Assembly: GCF_910578445.1 (NCBI RefSeq)
Contig: NZ_CAJTQC010000004.1
Location: 74,543-138,542 of the forward strand
Direction of reading: 5' to 3'
DNA from: an uncultured Duncaniella sp.
GTDB taxonomy: Bacteria > Bacteroidota > Bacteroidia > Bacteroidales > Muribaculaceae
DNA length: 64,000 bases
Position 1 is the stretch's first letter. Every line of letters starts with the position of its first letter. The notes beneath the pieces were generated by a model, which did no database searches, was not told the DNA's origin, and saw only the letters and a program-made list of their open reading frames with translations. The position numbers and the translations under genes were made by a program. Positions 9,115 to 17,597 of this stretch are shown here, one piece after another.

Positions 9115-11046
9115 ATGAAGAAAAAAACGTTTATCATGTCCGCCATGGCAGCCACGGCAATTCTCTCGGCCACCGCAGCCAAAACCACTGACCCGGTAGT
9201 GATGACAGTCAACGGCAAGGACATCAGACAAAGCGAATTTGAATACCTCTATCAGAAGAACAATCTTCAACAATTAGCACCTCAGACCCTCGACGAGTAT
9301 GTCGATATATTTGTGGTCTACAAACTCAAAGTAGCCGAAGCCGAAGCTGCCGGTCTCCATCTGACCGATGATTTCCGCAAGGAATTTGACAGCTACTGTG
9401 CAGAATTGTCGAAACCCTATCTGAGCGATTCGCTTGTCAGAAAACGTCTCATCAACGAGGCATATGGCCGCATGTCTACCTCACGCAAAGTAAGCCACAT
9501 CATGTTGCCAATCGGCGCAACATATGATGAAAACGAGGCTAACCGCCAGCGTCTCGACAGCATCAGGAATGCCATTGTCAACGGTGCTGATTTCGGAGAA
9601 ATGGCCGTGAAATATTCATCGGACCGTTCAGCGCTGCGCAACAAAGGCTCAATGGGCTACATAAATGCCAACCGCTACCCCTACCCGTTTGAGCTCGCCG
9701 CATATACCACACCCGTAGGAGAAATATCGCAGGTGATTGACGATGCGCCTTTCGGCTACCATATAATAAAGGTGGAGGATGAGCGTCCGAATCCCGGAAA
9801 AGTCGAGGCACGCCACATACTGAAACTCACTCAGGGTCTTTCGCCGGAAGACGCTGCCGTGAAGAAAGCTCAAATCGACTCTATCCATACACTCCTTGTA
9901 AACGGGGCTGATTTTGAGGCGCTCGCCCGTCAGGAAAGCGAAGATCCGGGCTCGGCCGCACTCGGAGGCCGTCTCGGAGCATTCGGTCCGGGCGAGATGG
10001 TCAAAGAATTTGAAGACACGTCATTCGGACTTAAGGACGGCGAGATTTCTAAACCGTTCCGCACCGCATACGGATATCACATCGTGCAGACTCTTGCACA
10101 CCGCGGTGTAGGGAGCCTCGAAGATGAACTCCAGTCAATCCAGACTGCAATCAACCGCGACATGCGTTCGTCGCTTCCCGAAAAAGAACGTCTCACCCAG
10201 CTCAAAAACAGCTATGGCGTAAAAGTCGACTCCACAGCGCTAATGGCTGTAAAAGCAAGGATGGCAGGAAGCAACGACGCCGCGTCAGCTCTTGACACGG
10301 CCAAGGATGCCGGAGAGGTGATTGCAACCATCGGCGGAAAGCCTATCACAGCAGCCCAAGTCTATGAATCAATACCCGACAATGTGAAAAATGGCGCGAA
10401 AGACGCATTCACTGTCTTCAACCAAGGCCTGAACCATCTGATTGATGAAACGACAGTGAAAATCACGCGCGAACGCCTCGCACAGGAGAATCCTGAATAT
10501 CGCAACATCGTCAATGAATACCGCGACGGAATCCTTCTCTTCGAGATAAGCAACCGCAATGTGTGGGAACGCTCGACAACCGACACAGAAGGACTTGCAA
10601 ACTATTTTGCAGCGAACCGCACGAAATACACATGGGATGCCCCGCACTACAAGGGATATGTCGTTTTCGCGACCTCCGATTCTATCGCAGAAGCCGCAAA
10701 AAGCTACCTTGCATCGACCTCGGTTGAAAAGGACTCACTCGTCAGCAAGCTCAGCAAGAATTTCGGACGCGATATAAAGCTCGAACGTGTGGTGACAGGC
10801 AAAGGCGAAAATGCAATCGTCGACAATGTTGCTTTCAACGGCCAACGCCCCGAAGCTCCGGGCAAATGGGTGGCTTGGTTCAGCTATGACGGACGAGTAA
10901 TCAATGCTCCCGAAGAAGTAGCCGACGTGCGTGGCGCTGTCACAAGCGACTATCAAGCAGAACTTGAACAGAACTGGGTCAGCTCGCTCAGAAAGAAATA
11001 TAAGGTCAAAATCAATAAAGGTGCGCTTAAGAAAATAAGCAAATAA
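9115..11046 (+). CDS. Periplasmic peptidyl-prolyl isomerase with two parvulin domains (SurA-like)
   Basis: A 643-residue exported foldase. A signal peptide ends near residue 21 (ATAAK). A SurA-like N-terminal region with VMTVNGKDIRQSEFEYLYQ is followed by two PpiC/parvulin domains at about 120-225 (SRKVSHIML ... GYHIIKVEDERP) and 235-340 (VEARHILKL ... AYGYHIVQTL). A long C-terminal region of about 290 residues is helical and charged. The expected job is escorting or isomerising outer-membrane and secreted proteins in the periplasm. It is monocistronic and converges on the LicD unit. Exact orthology to E. coli SurA or PpiD is not claimed. Confidence 0.85.
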   Translation: MKKKTFIMSAMAATAILSATAAKTTDPVVMTVNGKDIRQSEFEYLYQKNNLQQLAPQTLDEYVDIFVVYKLKVAEAEAAGLHLTDDFRKEFDSYCAELSKPYLSDSLVRKRLINEAYGRMSTSRKVSHIMLPIGATYDENEANRQRLDSIRNAIVNGADFGEMAVKYSSDRSALRNKGSMGYINANRYPYPFELAAYTTPVGEISQVIDDAPFGYHIIKVEDERPNPGKVEARHILKLTQGLSPEDAAVKKAQIDSIHTLLVNGADFEALARQESEDPGSAALGGRLGAFGPGEMVKEFEDTSFGLKDGEISKPFRTAYGYHIVQTLAHRGVGSLEDELQSIQTAINRDMRSSLPEKERLTQLKNSYGVKVDSTALMAVKARMAGSNDAASALDTAKDAGEVIATIGGKPITAAQVYESIPDNVKNGAKDAFTVFNQGLNHLIDETTVKITRERLAQENPEYRNIVNEYRDGILLFEISNRNVWERSTTDTEGLANYFAANRTKYTWDAPHYKGYVVFATSDSIAEAAKSYLASTSVEKDSLVSKLSKNFGRDIKLERVVTGKGENAIVDNVAFNGQRPEAPGKWVAWFSYDGRVINAPEEVADVRGAVTSDYQAELEQNWVSSLRKKYKVKINKGALKKISK

Positions 11047-11068
11047 AATCAGTACAGCACATATACAT

Positions 11069-11108
11069 AACATCAGCGGCAGTCCATCGATGGGCTGCCG
11101 CTGATGTT
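11069..11108. terminator. Hairpin between convergent genes
   Basis: Perfect 14-bp arms (11069-11082 and 11095-11108, aacatcagcggcag and its complement) around a 12-nt loop sit between the isomerase stop and the LicD stop. There is no strong T-run on either side, so termination strength is uncertain. Confidence 0.6.
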
Positions 11109-11120
11109 GTGCATATACTG

Positions 11121-11945
11121 TCATTTATAAGATATATCCGAGATATGTGGGACAATTGAATCCAATGGGGGGATTTTATGGAAATCACCATAAATCTGCT
11201 CCAGATAATGCTCGGCATTTATCGGAACGGGCAACTCGGTGTCCTCAAATTTTGTCAACCGCGTAGAGACGACATCACTTTTGAACCGTGGACGATGGAA
11301 GGCTGTGCCCGGGAGATGACGATACTGCCCGTTACTTACTAAGCCGTCAACTAATGAGATAAGACGCAAAAGCCCTTTGGTCACCAACAGGCGCGAAAAA
11401 GCAATCGTAGCCCTGCGCAAAAAACGATTACCGATGTATTGAGGACGATAGAGGAAAAATGTCTGAAGCTTTCCGCCTAACTTATATAGGTTCAATGAAC
11501 CACTCGGTCTGATAGCGAATATGTCAATGAAAACACCCCTGTACCGATAATTTCTATCAGTATCAGGAATCTCATGAATCACACTACGGGTATCACGGAT
11601 TTTAGCAAATGGCTGTACGTATTCGAAATCGGATCGGGAATCCTGCCAGACGAGGTCACCTCCATCATAGGCACGCATCACACGACGGAGTTTTTTAAAA
11701 TCGTCCTCCAGCATTTCCAAATCCACATCATCATCCCAAGGGATAAAACCTCCGTGACGAAGCGCACCGATACATGTGCCGGAACTCAACCAATATTTTA
11801 TATTGTTCTCAACACATATGCGGTCAATCTTCTTCAACATGTCAAGCATCAGTAACTGATGACGTCTTAACGGAGATCCGTCAGGATTGAAACGGCTGCG
11901 CAATTCCTGCTGTAAAATCGGGTCTATCATAGAGGATGAAATCAT
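11121..11945 (-). CDS. LicD-family phosphodiester transferase
   Basis: LicD proteins have a nucleotidyltransferase-like fold and move a phospho-alcohol such as phosphocholine from a CDP carrier onto a glycan. The 274 residues show the family core YWLSSGTCIGALRHGGFIPWDDDVD at about 51-75, with the metal-binding DDDVD at 71-75. Its start overlaps the flippase stop by 4 bases, and it is the last gene of a four-gene unit that also encodes a cytidylyltransferase. Donor and acceptor are unknown. No choline kinase or choline transporter lies nearby, so phosphocholine is not the obvious cargo. Confidence 0.85.
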   Translation of the reverse strand: MISSSMIDPILQQELRSRFNPDGSPLRRHQLLMLDMLKKIDRICVENNIKYWLSSGTCIGALRHGGFIPWDDDVDLEMLEDDFKKLRRVMRAYDGGDLVWQDSRSDFEYVQPFAKIRDTRSVIHEIPDTDRNYRYRGVFIDIFAIRPSGSLNLYKLGGKLQTFFLYRPQYIGNRFLRRATIAFSRLLVTKGLLRLISLVDGLVSNGQYRHLPGTAFHRPRFKSDVVSTRLTKFEDTELPVPINAEHYLEQIYGDFHKIPPLDSIVPHISDISYK

Positions 11946-13393
11946 TCGACAGAAACTTCTTGTTTTCTTAGAAAACGCATCATCACCATCTTTATTTCAT
12001 TTATGACTTTTAATTTAAAAGCATAAGCAAGCGCAATATAAATGGCAGCAAATATCACGACTGTCACAACAAAGTGGCATGTCAGCAGAATTCCAAGCAA
12101 ATAAGTCAATGAAAAGGCGACGGCTGTCAGCAAAAGCAAGGGAAGAGCATCACGGAGCTGCATCGAGAATTTGTAGCCTGTATGGCGGGAAGCAAGCAAT
12201 GCGTTGACCATGAATATATTGAAATTACTCAATGTCATTCCCCAAAGCAACCCGTAGATTCCATAATTCATGCCGACAAACAAACAAAGCAACAGGAAAC
12301 TCCATTTATATATGCTCCAATGGAACAGAAGACGGCTCTTGCCTTTGGCTGCTACAGCAAAAAAATTGGTGTTCTGCAGGCATATGAAGAGGCCTCCTAC
12401 GCATAGAATCTGGAAATATGGCGCACAGGCGCTCCATGTATGTCCCCACAGACATACGATGAGGGGATGTGCCACAAGAATCAGCACAGCCATCAGAGGA
12501 AATATCACCGATGATATAAGACGGGTGTTGAGACCAAGCATTTTAATCAACCTGTCATCGTCGTCCTGAACTGAAGCATAGACAGGAAACATTACCTGCA
12601 CAAGAATATTAGGCAATGTGTATGAGGCTATTCTGTCAAGCTTCGAGGCCTGAGAATACAGACCCATCGCTATAGCCGAAAACCGCTTTCCGATAATCAC
12701 TCCCTGTAGATTCTTGCATATTTCCTGCAGAAGTCCGGCTGCAAGAAGATAGCCGCCGAAACCGAACAGCTCTTGCAGGGACTTGCGAGAAAAAACCGCC
12801 GACGGCATCCACCCTGTAACCACCCACAGGATGACAGCCAGAATAGAACTATAGCCAAGCTGAAGCACAACGAGACTCCAGACTCCAAGTCCGGAATAGG
12901 CAGCCACAATAGCCAATATGCCACTCACCGTGTAGGCACAGAGATTGGCACATGCAAGCTTATTAAGCTCAAGCTGCTTGCGAAGTCTATTGGTCTGAAT
13001 AAGCGAGAATGCGTTGGTAATCAGAATCAGGCCAATGACCCTCAGCAGGTTACAAAGTTCCGGCAGATTAAAAAACTCCGCGACTAAAGGCGCAGATAAA
13101 AAGATTACGCCATACAAGATTACAGCGATAAATATATTCCAATAAAAAATCGTGGAATAATCAGTCTGAGTCGGTTTCTTTTTCTGAATGAGAGCAGCCG
13201 CAAATCCACCGTCAATGAGCACTTGGGAAACGACAAGGAAAATCTCAATCATTCCTATCGCACCGAATTCACGAGGCAGCAGCAGACGTGCCAGCACGAG
13301 ATTAACCCCGAACTGGAGACACATGTTGCCTATCCGGTCGACAGTCGACCAGACAGTCCCTTTCATCGCCTTATGACCAAGCGAATCAGACAT
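11942..13393 (-). CDS. Lipopolysaccharide/capsule flippase (Wzx-like, MOP superfamily)
   Basis: A 483-residue inner-membrane protein with 12 to 14 hydrophobic segments. The N-terminal pattern GTVWSTVDRIGNMCLQFGVNLVLARLLLPREFGAIGM is typical of the WzxC / polysaccharide-transporter family. It should move undecaprenyl-linked repeat units to the periplasmic face. It overlaps the LicD start by 4 bases and the opine-dehydrogenase-like gene by 8 bases, so all three are translated together. The glycan it serves may be the one decorated by LicD. Confidence 0.88.
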   Translation of the reverse strand: MSDSLGHKAMKGTVWSTVDRIGNMCLQFGVNLVLARLLLPREFGAIGMIEIFLVVSQVLIDGGFAAALIQKKKPTQTDYSTIFYWNIFIAVILYGVIFLSAPLVAEFFNLPELCNLLRVIGLILITNAFSLIQTNRLRKQLELNKLACANLCAYTVSGILAIVAAYSGLGVWSLVVLQLGYSSILAVILWVVTGWMPSAVFSRKSLQELFGFGGYLLAAGLLQEICKNLQGVIIGKRFSAIAMGLYSQASKLDRIASYTLPNILVQVMFPVYASVQDDDDRLIKMLGLNTRLISSVIFPLMAVLILVAHPLIVCLWGHTWSACAPYFQILCVGGLFICLQNTNFFAVAAKGKSRLLFHWSIYKWSFLLLCLFVGMNYGIYGLLWGMTLSNFNIFMVNALLASRHTGYKFSMQLRDALPLLLLTAVAFSLTYLLGILLTCHFVVTVVIFAAIYIALAYAFKLKVINEIKMVMMRFLRKQEVSVE

Positions 13394-14507
13394 TGAATGT
13401 CGATATGAGTTTCGTTATAACCGGACCGTTAAGACACCGGATCGCCGCCGTGTCTTCACTCTCTGCTATTTCAGCGCCACTGAGCAAATGTTTCCCGGTC
13501 AACCCTTCATACCAATGAAGTATCATATCAATAGTCGGGGTCGGGATATGATTAATCTGCGCCATATACTTTATAAGCATCATACCCAAAGGTATATCCT
13601 CTTGAAAATACCTATTGTCGTAATCCGGGACATACATTCCGTCGGAAGTAGGTTTAGTCGGAGCATAGATGCCTTTGAACGCAACAATCGAACGAATTTT
13701 TCTTGTCAGCGATGCCGCATCGACCGACTCATAATAGTCCAGCAACGACGGTATGACAGACTGTTTTATCCCTATTGATTTCACAAGCGACTGAAATTCA
13801 TTGTCGCAAGCCATCAGTATTTCAGAGCTTTCGTCGGTCCAATCCTCATAGAAAAGAGGAGGGGCAACAAACGGATGCTCCGGATTGAAATCACGGAACA
13901 ATGTGTAGAGGCGCGCAGGATGAAGAATCGGATTACTGTTTGTCAGCATTGCTTCAAGCGGATGACTCAGACCAACTATCCGGGTATGAAGCATATCCTC
14001 AAACAGACTTGTATAGAGCGGGGCATCACTTACGTTCCAGTATGCTATATTCAGTGATTTTTTGTAGCCAAGCAAATAGGCGGAATGTCCGTAGTCCTTC
14101 AGGCGAGAAATGTAGGGAACGCGCTGAAAACCAAACAGTCTCGCGTCTTCACCAAGGACATCAATTCCGGTGATAAAAAATCCGGTGGATGAAAACACGC
14201 TCCCGACAATAGCCGAAGCGGAGAGATGGGGTTTTATTTTTAAAAGCTCATCATAGAGGGCTGTCCCCGGGAGACAAAAAAATATGATGTCGGATTCAGG
14301 AATCACCTCACCGGCTTTATCGGAAACTTTGTTAAGATGTCCCGCAAATATCTTTCCGTCGGGATCAATCACCGTCATCTCATCGCCCCACTTTTCAGGC
14401 CGACGAGTCAGAATGTTGACACGATATCCTCCTGAAGCGGCAATTCCGGCAATAACCGAGCCAAGACTGCCACCACCACAGATACATATTGTTTTTTCTT
14501 CAATCAT
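13386..14507 (-). CDS. Opine (octopine/nopaline) dehydrogenase-like NAD(P) enzyme
   Basis: A 373-residue protein with an N-terminal Rossmann fold (ICICGGGSLGSVIAG, GGGSLG at 11-16) and a C-terminal helical domain like that of octopine/nopaline dehydrogenases. Such enzymes join an amine to a 2-oxo acid by reductive condensation, giving N-(carboxyalkyl) amines. Here the amine may be the product of the PLP half of the enzyme encoded just upstream (4-base overlap, 14504-14507). The substrate is inferred only from neighbours; ketopantoate-reductase-like or glycerol-3-phosphate-dehydrogenase-like roles share the same N-terminal fold. Confidence 0.65.
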   Translation of the reverse strand: MIEEKTICICGGGSLGSVIAGIAASGGYRVNILTRRPEKWGDEMTVIDPDGKIFAGHLNKVSDKAGEVIPESDIIFFCLPGTALYDELLKIKPHLSASAIVGSVFSSTGFFITGIDVLGEDARLFGFQRVPYISRLKDYGHSAYLLGYKKSLNIAYWNVSDAPLYTSLFEDMLHTRIVGLSHPLEAMLTNSNPILHPARLYTLFRDFNPEHPFVAPPLFYEDWTDESSEILMACDNEFQSLVKSIGIKQSVIPSLLDYYESVDAASLTRKIRSIVAFKGIYAPTKPTSDGMYVPDYDNRYFQEDIPLGMMLIKYMAQINHIPTPTIDMILHWYEGLTGKHLLSGAEIAESEDTAAIRCLNGPVITKLISTFNV

Positions 14508-16321
14508 CTTCCTAATGTTTTAAGAGCGTCAATCAACAAGGCGTTATCCCTACGGTCGCGAATCGCGATACGCACATATTGCCTTCCGTCGACAAAGCCT
14601 TTTTTGTTCGAACAATCCTTTATCAGAATATTGAAATCCGCGAGAAGGCGCAATGTCAACTCATAGGATGTGAACCTGTCGGTCACTTCACAAAGGAAAT
14701 AGTTGGCCTGCGAAGGTATTACCCTCAGATAAGGGATAGAGGCCAGCTCAGCAAAAAATATTGCGCGTTCGCGACGGAATCTATCACAGGAGGCAGCATA
14801 ATCATTCTCATACTTGCCATAAATCTGCATATAATATTCCCCGAAGGAATTTATGTTCCAGATGGCCACGTCTTTCTTCAGACGGCTAATGAGCGATTCA
14901 TCTGACGAAGCAAGCACTCCAAGACGAAGACCGGGGACTCCATAGGACTTGGATATGCTCTTCATCACACACAGATTCGGGTAGCGTCCAAGTATTTCGT
15001 TATCAAGAAGGGTATTGGCAAATCCATCGTCGGAGAAATCGACAAACGACTCATCAACAATAAGCCGGATATTTCTGCCGGCACACCATTCGGCCAGTCT
15101 GACAAGCTCGGATTTTTCAATAAAATTGCCCGATGGATTGTCGGGATTGACAATGAGCAATGCAGATATGTCTTTATCGCCGAAATAAGCCATCAAATCG
15201 TCGGCTGAATATGAAAAATCGTCATTTCCGGGATAGTACACCACCCGTTCCGACTCTCCTATTCTGTTGGGATATTCCTCGAATGTAGGATAAGTGACTC
15301 CGAGATTCCCTTCAAGATTCTCCATCAGGCTTTTAATCAGCTCGGCAGCACCGTTGCCGACACAGATATATTCCTGCCTGATACCAAAATATTTACCTGC
15401 AAGCATCGAATTAACACCCATGCCGGAAGGATATTGACGGAGAAGGGTATCGAAATTAGCCTTCATCTCGTAGACCATCTTCTGTGTCGGGAAGTAGGGA
15501 TTGACAAGATAGCAGAAATCAAGCATTCCGGAATAGCGCCAATAGCCACCAAAGCTGTGCTGCATCTTTTGAAGGCGCAATGAGGCATCGGCAAAAATGG
15601 TCTCGGCTATGCGGAGATCCTGCACATCGTCGATCTCATACCATTTCCTATCGGCAATATCGACCGCTTTTATATCGCAGTTGTCAATCAGCGTCATTAC
15701 GCGCAACACCTGCTCGTAGTACTCATTGTTACCCATCGCCTTGATATATGCTTCAAGAAACGGGAGATAACGCTTTGATGAAAATTCACGGCTGAACTTA
15801 TAGATGTTTACCGTCTTATAATAGCTGTCGGTATCATCATATTCAAACGCCGACTTGGGGATAAAAGTGACGATATTGTCGTTTGAATCCTTACAAATCA
15901 TAGTCCCGTCCATCCACGGCTGGTATTTGGCAACCAAAGCAAGATTTGGATATGACGAATATATGGCACAGTCGATAACACTATCTTCAAAGATAAGATC
16001 CGATTCAAGAAGAAGAGTGTCGTCCTCCATCAGATAGTCTTTAGCAAGCCAGAGGGAGTATATATTGTTTGTCTTGTCGTAGACCGGATTCTCCACAAAT
16101 TCAATATCCAAGGAAGGATAGGCAGTGCGCAGATAACCCATTAAATTTTCCCGTTCATAACCTACGACAATAACTATTCTCTTCAGGTCAAGCGCAGAAA
16201 GGCGACGAACAACCCGGTCTATGAGTTTTTCGCCATTAACTTCAAGCATACATTTCGTATTACCTTTCGTCAACTCTCCGAGGCGACGCCCCATACCGGC
16301 TGCCAGAATTATAGCTTGCAT
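14504..16321 (-). CDS. Fusion: CTP-type nucleotidyltransferase (LicC/PntC-like) and fold-I PLP aminotransferase/decarboxylase
   Basis: A 605-residue two-domain enzyme. Residues 1-240 form a sugar-phosphate/choline-phosphate nucleotidyltransferase: IILAAGMGRRLGELT, lysine at about 23, YDKTNNIYSL and metal aspartates D108 (LLLESD) and about D231 (WYEIDD). Residues 260-605 form a HisC/CobD-like PLP enzyme: D423 (IVDES), Schiff-base K458 in SISKSYG and carboxylate-binding R584. HisC-like enzymes include histidinol-phosphate aminotransferase, threonine-phosphate and serine-phosphate decarboxylases and serinol-phosphate aminotransferase. The fusion suggests that the PLP half makes a phospho-amino-alcohol and the N-terminal half turns it into a CDP derivative. 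First gene of the unit. The exact reaction cannot be read from sequence. Confidence 0.8.
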   Translation of the reverse strand: MQAIILAAGMGRRLGELTKGNTKCMLEVNGEKLIDRVVRRLSALDLKRIVIVVGYERENLMGYLRTAYPSLDIEFVENPVYDKTNNIYSLWLAKDYLMEDDTLLLESDLIFEDSVIDCAIYSSYPNLALVAKYQPWMDGTMICKDSNDNIVTFIPKSAFEYDDTDSYYKTVNIYKFSREFSSKRYLPFLEAYIKAMGNNEYYEQVLRVMTLIDNCDIKAVDIADRKWYEIDDVQDLRIAETIFADASLRLQKMQHSFGGYWRYSGMLDFCYLVNPYFPTQKMVYEMKANFDTLLRQYPSGMGVNSMLAGKYFGIRQEYICVGNGAAELIKSLMENLEGNLGVTYPTFEEYPNRIGESERVVYYPGNDDFSYSADDLMAYFGDKDISALLIVNPDNPSGNFIEKSELVRLAEWCAGRNIRLIVDESFVDFSDDGFANTLLDNEILGRYPNLCVMKSISKSYGVPGLRLGVLASSDESLISRLKKDVAIWNINSFGEYYMQIYGKYENDYAASCDRFRRERAIFFAELASIPYLRVIPSQANYFLCEVTDRFTSYELTLRLLADFNILIKDCSNKKGFVDGRQYVRIAIRDRRDNALLIDALKTLGR

Positions 16322-16457
16322 ATAACTATGAATAAAATGGTCAAACGATGCGGTCCTTTCAAGGTAGTCTTCAGTAGACTATGTATGTGTTTTCGATTGA
16401 CGTGTGAATAATTTTTGTTTTATCGTGCGTCCATATCTAATGAATGCGCTGTGAATG

Positions 16458-16488
16458 CAAAGTTAGCAAAAACGATTATATTTTGCAA
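16458..16488 (-). promoter_or_regulatory. Promoter of the four-gene LicD/opine unit
   Basis: On the minus strand TTG (16486-16488) is followed after 20 bases by TAACTTTG (16458-16465), close to the Bacteroidetes consensus. It lies in the 203-base gap after the glycosyltransferase and gives a leader of about 130 bases, so the unit can be expressed independently of wza-wzc. Confidence 0.6.
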
Positions 16489-16524
16489 CAATCGCCAGCC
16501 CTATCCTATCCCATGTGGCGGAAT

Positions 16525-17571
16525 CTATTTTTTCCATATCATCCTAACCTTTGTCACAAAGTAACTTAACCAGAAAAGACGATTGATGTGGAGAAAAAAC
16601 GCGACACGCTGCATCATCGGAAGACGGTCGAGCGGATAATGCCGGCGGATTTCCCCGACATAGCCATGCTGCAATGTCTTCATAAATATGGCTTTTTTCT
16701 GGCTATAAGGGATTTTTGCAAAAAAGGCTCTCAAGTTCGAGCTTCTCATCTCACCTATCGCATAGCCCATGGCATAAATTTCCGGATTCTCGTAGCCATA
16801 GCCCTTCATTTTCTCGGCAAGAAACTCAGCGAAATGGACGGCCCGGTCAAATCTGTCAAGACGAGGGACTGACGATAACGAAGCCGGATTGTGGCGATAG
16901 TAGTAAAACTGATATGGAGTGTAGACGATTTTTCTGCATACCATTCCAAAATCAATACTAAATATGTAGTCCTCGCTCATAAGCTCCCGTTCGGAATGAA
17001 AGCGTATGGCATTAGCTTCTATGAGCTCACGACGATAAAGCGCAGTGCAACTGCTTGCTGTCGTAGGTGCAAAAAATTTACGCTCCGAAATCAAAGGCGA
17101 AACGATATCAAGAATAGGCTCGACACCATCACGGCCTATGCCTATTTTATAAGGTACGTCCGTGGACAACGGATTGATATTAACACCATCGCGGTCCAAG
17201 AATCGTCCAAACATATAACGGACCTGATCAGCCTCTTCCTTTTCGGCTATACGGTAACAGTGCTCAAATGTATTTGATGCCAGATAATCATCTGAATCAA
17301 GAAAACACACATATTTCCCGGATGCCGCATCAAGCCCTGAATTCCGAGCATAGCCAAGTCCTGCATTCCGCTTATGAATCACCTTTATGCGCGAATCGGC
17401 ACGCGAGTATCCGTCACAGATGTCAGGACATCTGTCAGGCGAGCCATCATCGACAAGAATCATCTCCCAATCAGCGAATGTCTGGCGTAAAATGCTTTCA
17501 ACACAAGTATGTATGTAATTCTCAACCTTATAGACCGGGACAATGACTGAGATTGCTGGAATATCATTCAT
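16525..17571 (-). CDS. Family 2 glycosyltransferase
   Basis: A 348-residue inverting GT-A glycosyltransferase. The N-terminus carries ISVIVPVYKVENYI, VDDGSPDRCPDICDGY, KRNAGLGYARNSGLDAA and the metal-binding DSDD (about residue 93). The C-terminal 120 residues are helical and basic, with a hydrophobic end that suits membrane association. It adds one sugar to the lipid-linked repeat unit on the cytoplasmic face. It follows the Wzy-like gene by 26 bases and is the only glycosyltransferase in the region, so other sugar enzymes must be encoded elsewhere. Confidence 0.92.
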   Translation of the reverse strand: MNDIPAISVIVPVYKVENYIHTCVESILRQTFADWEMILVDDGSPDRCPDICDGYSRADSRIKVIHKRNAGLGYARNSGLDAASGKYVCFLDSDDYLASNTFEHCYRIAEKEEADQVRYMFGRFLDRDGVNINPLSTDVPYKIGIGRDGVEPILDIVSPLISERKFFAPTTASSCTALYRRELIEANAIRFHSERELMSEDYIFSIDFGMVCRKIVYTPYQFYYYRHNPASLSSVPRLDRFDRAVHFAEFLAEKMKGYGYENPEIYAMGYAIGEMRSSNLRAFFAKIPYSQKKAIFMKTLQHGYVGEIRRHYPLDRLPMMQRVAFFLHINRLFWLSYFVTKVRMIWKK

Positions 17572-17597
17572 AGTCTAAACTACTTTACCATATAATA

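Noticed and set aside
11121..16321. Phosphocholine (lic1-type) decoration pathway
   Set aside because: No choline kinase, choline transporter or betaine gene nearby, and the PLP and opine enzymes would be unexplained.
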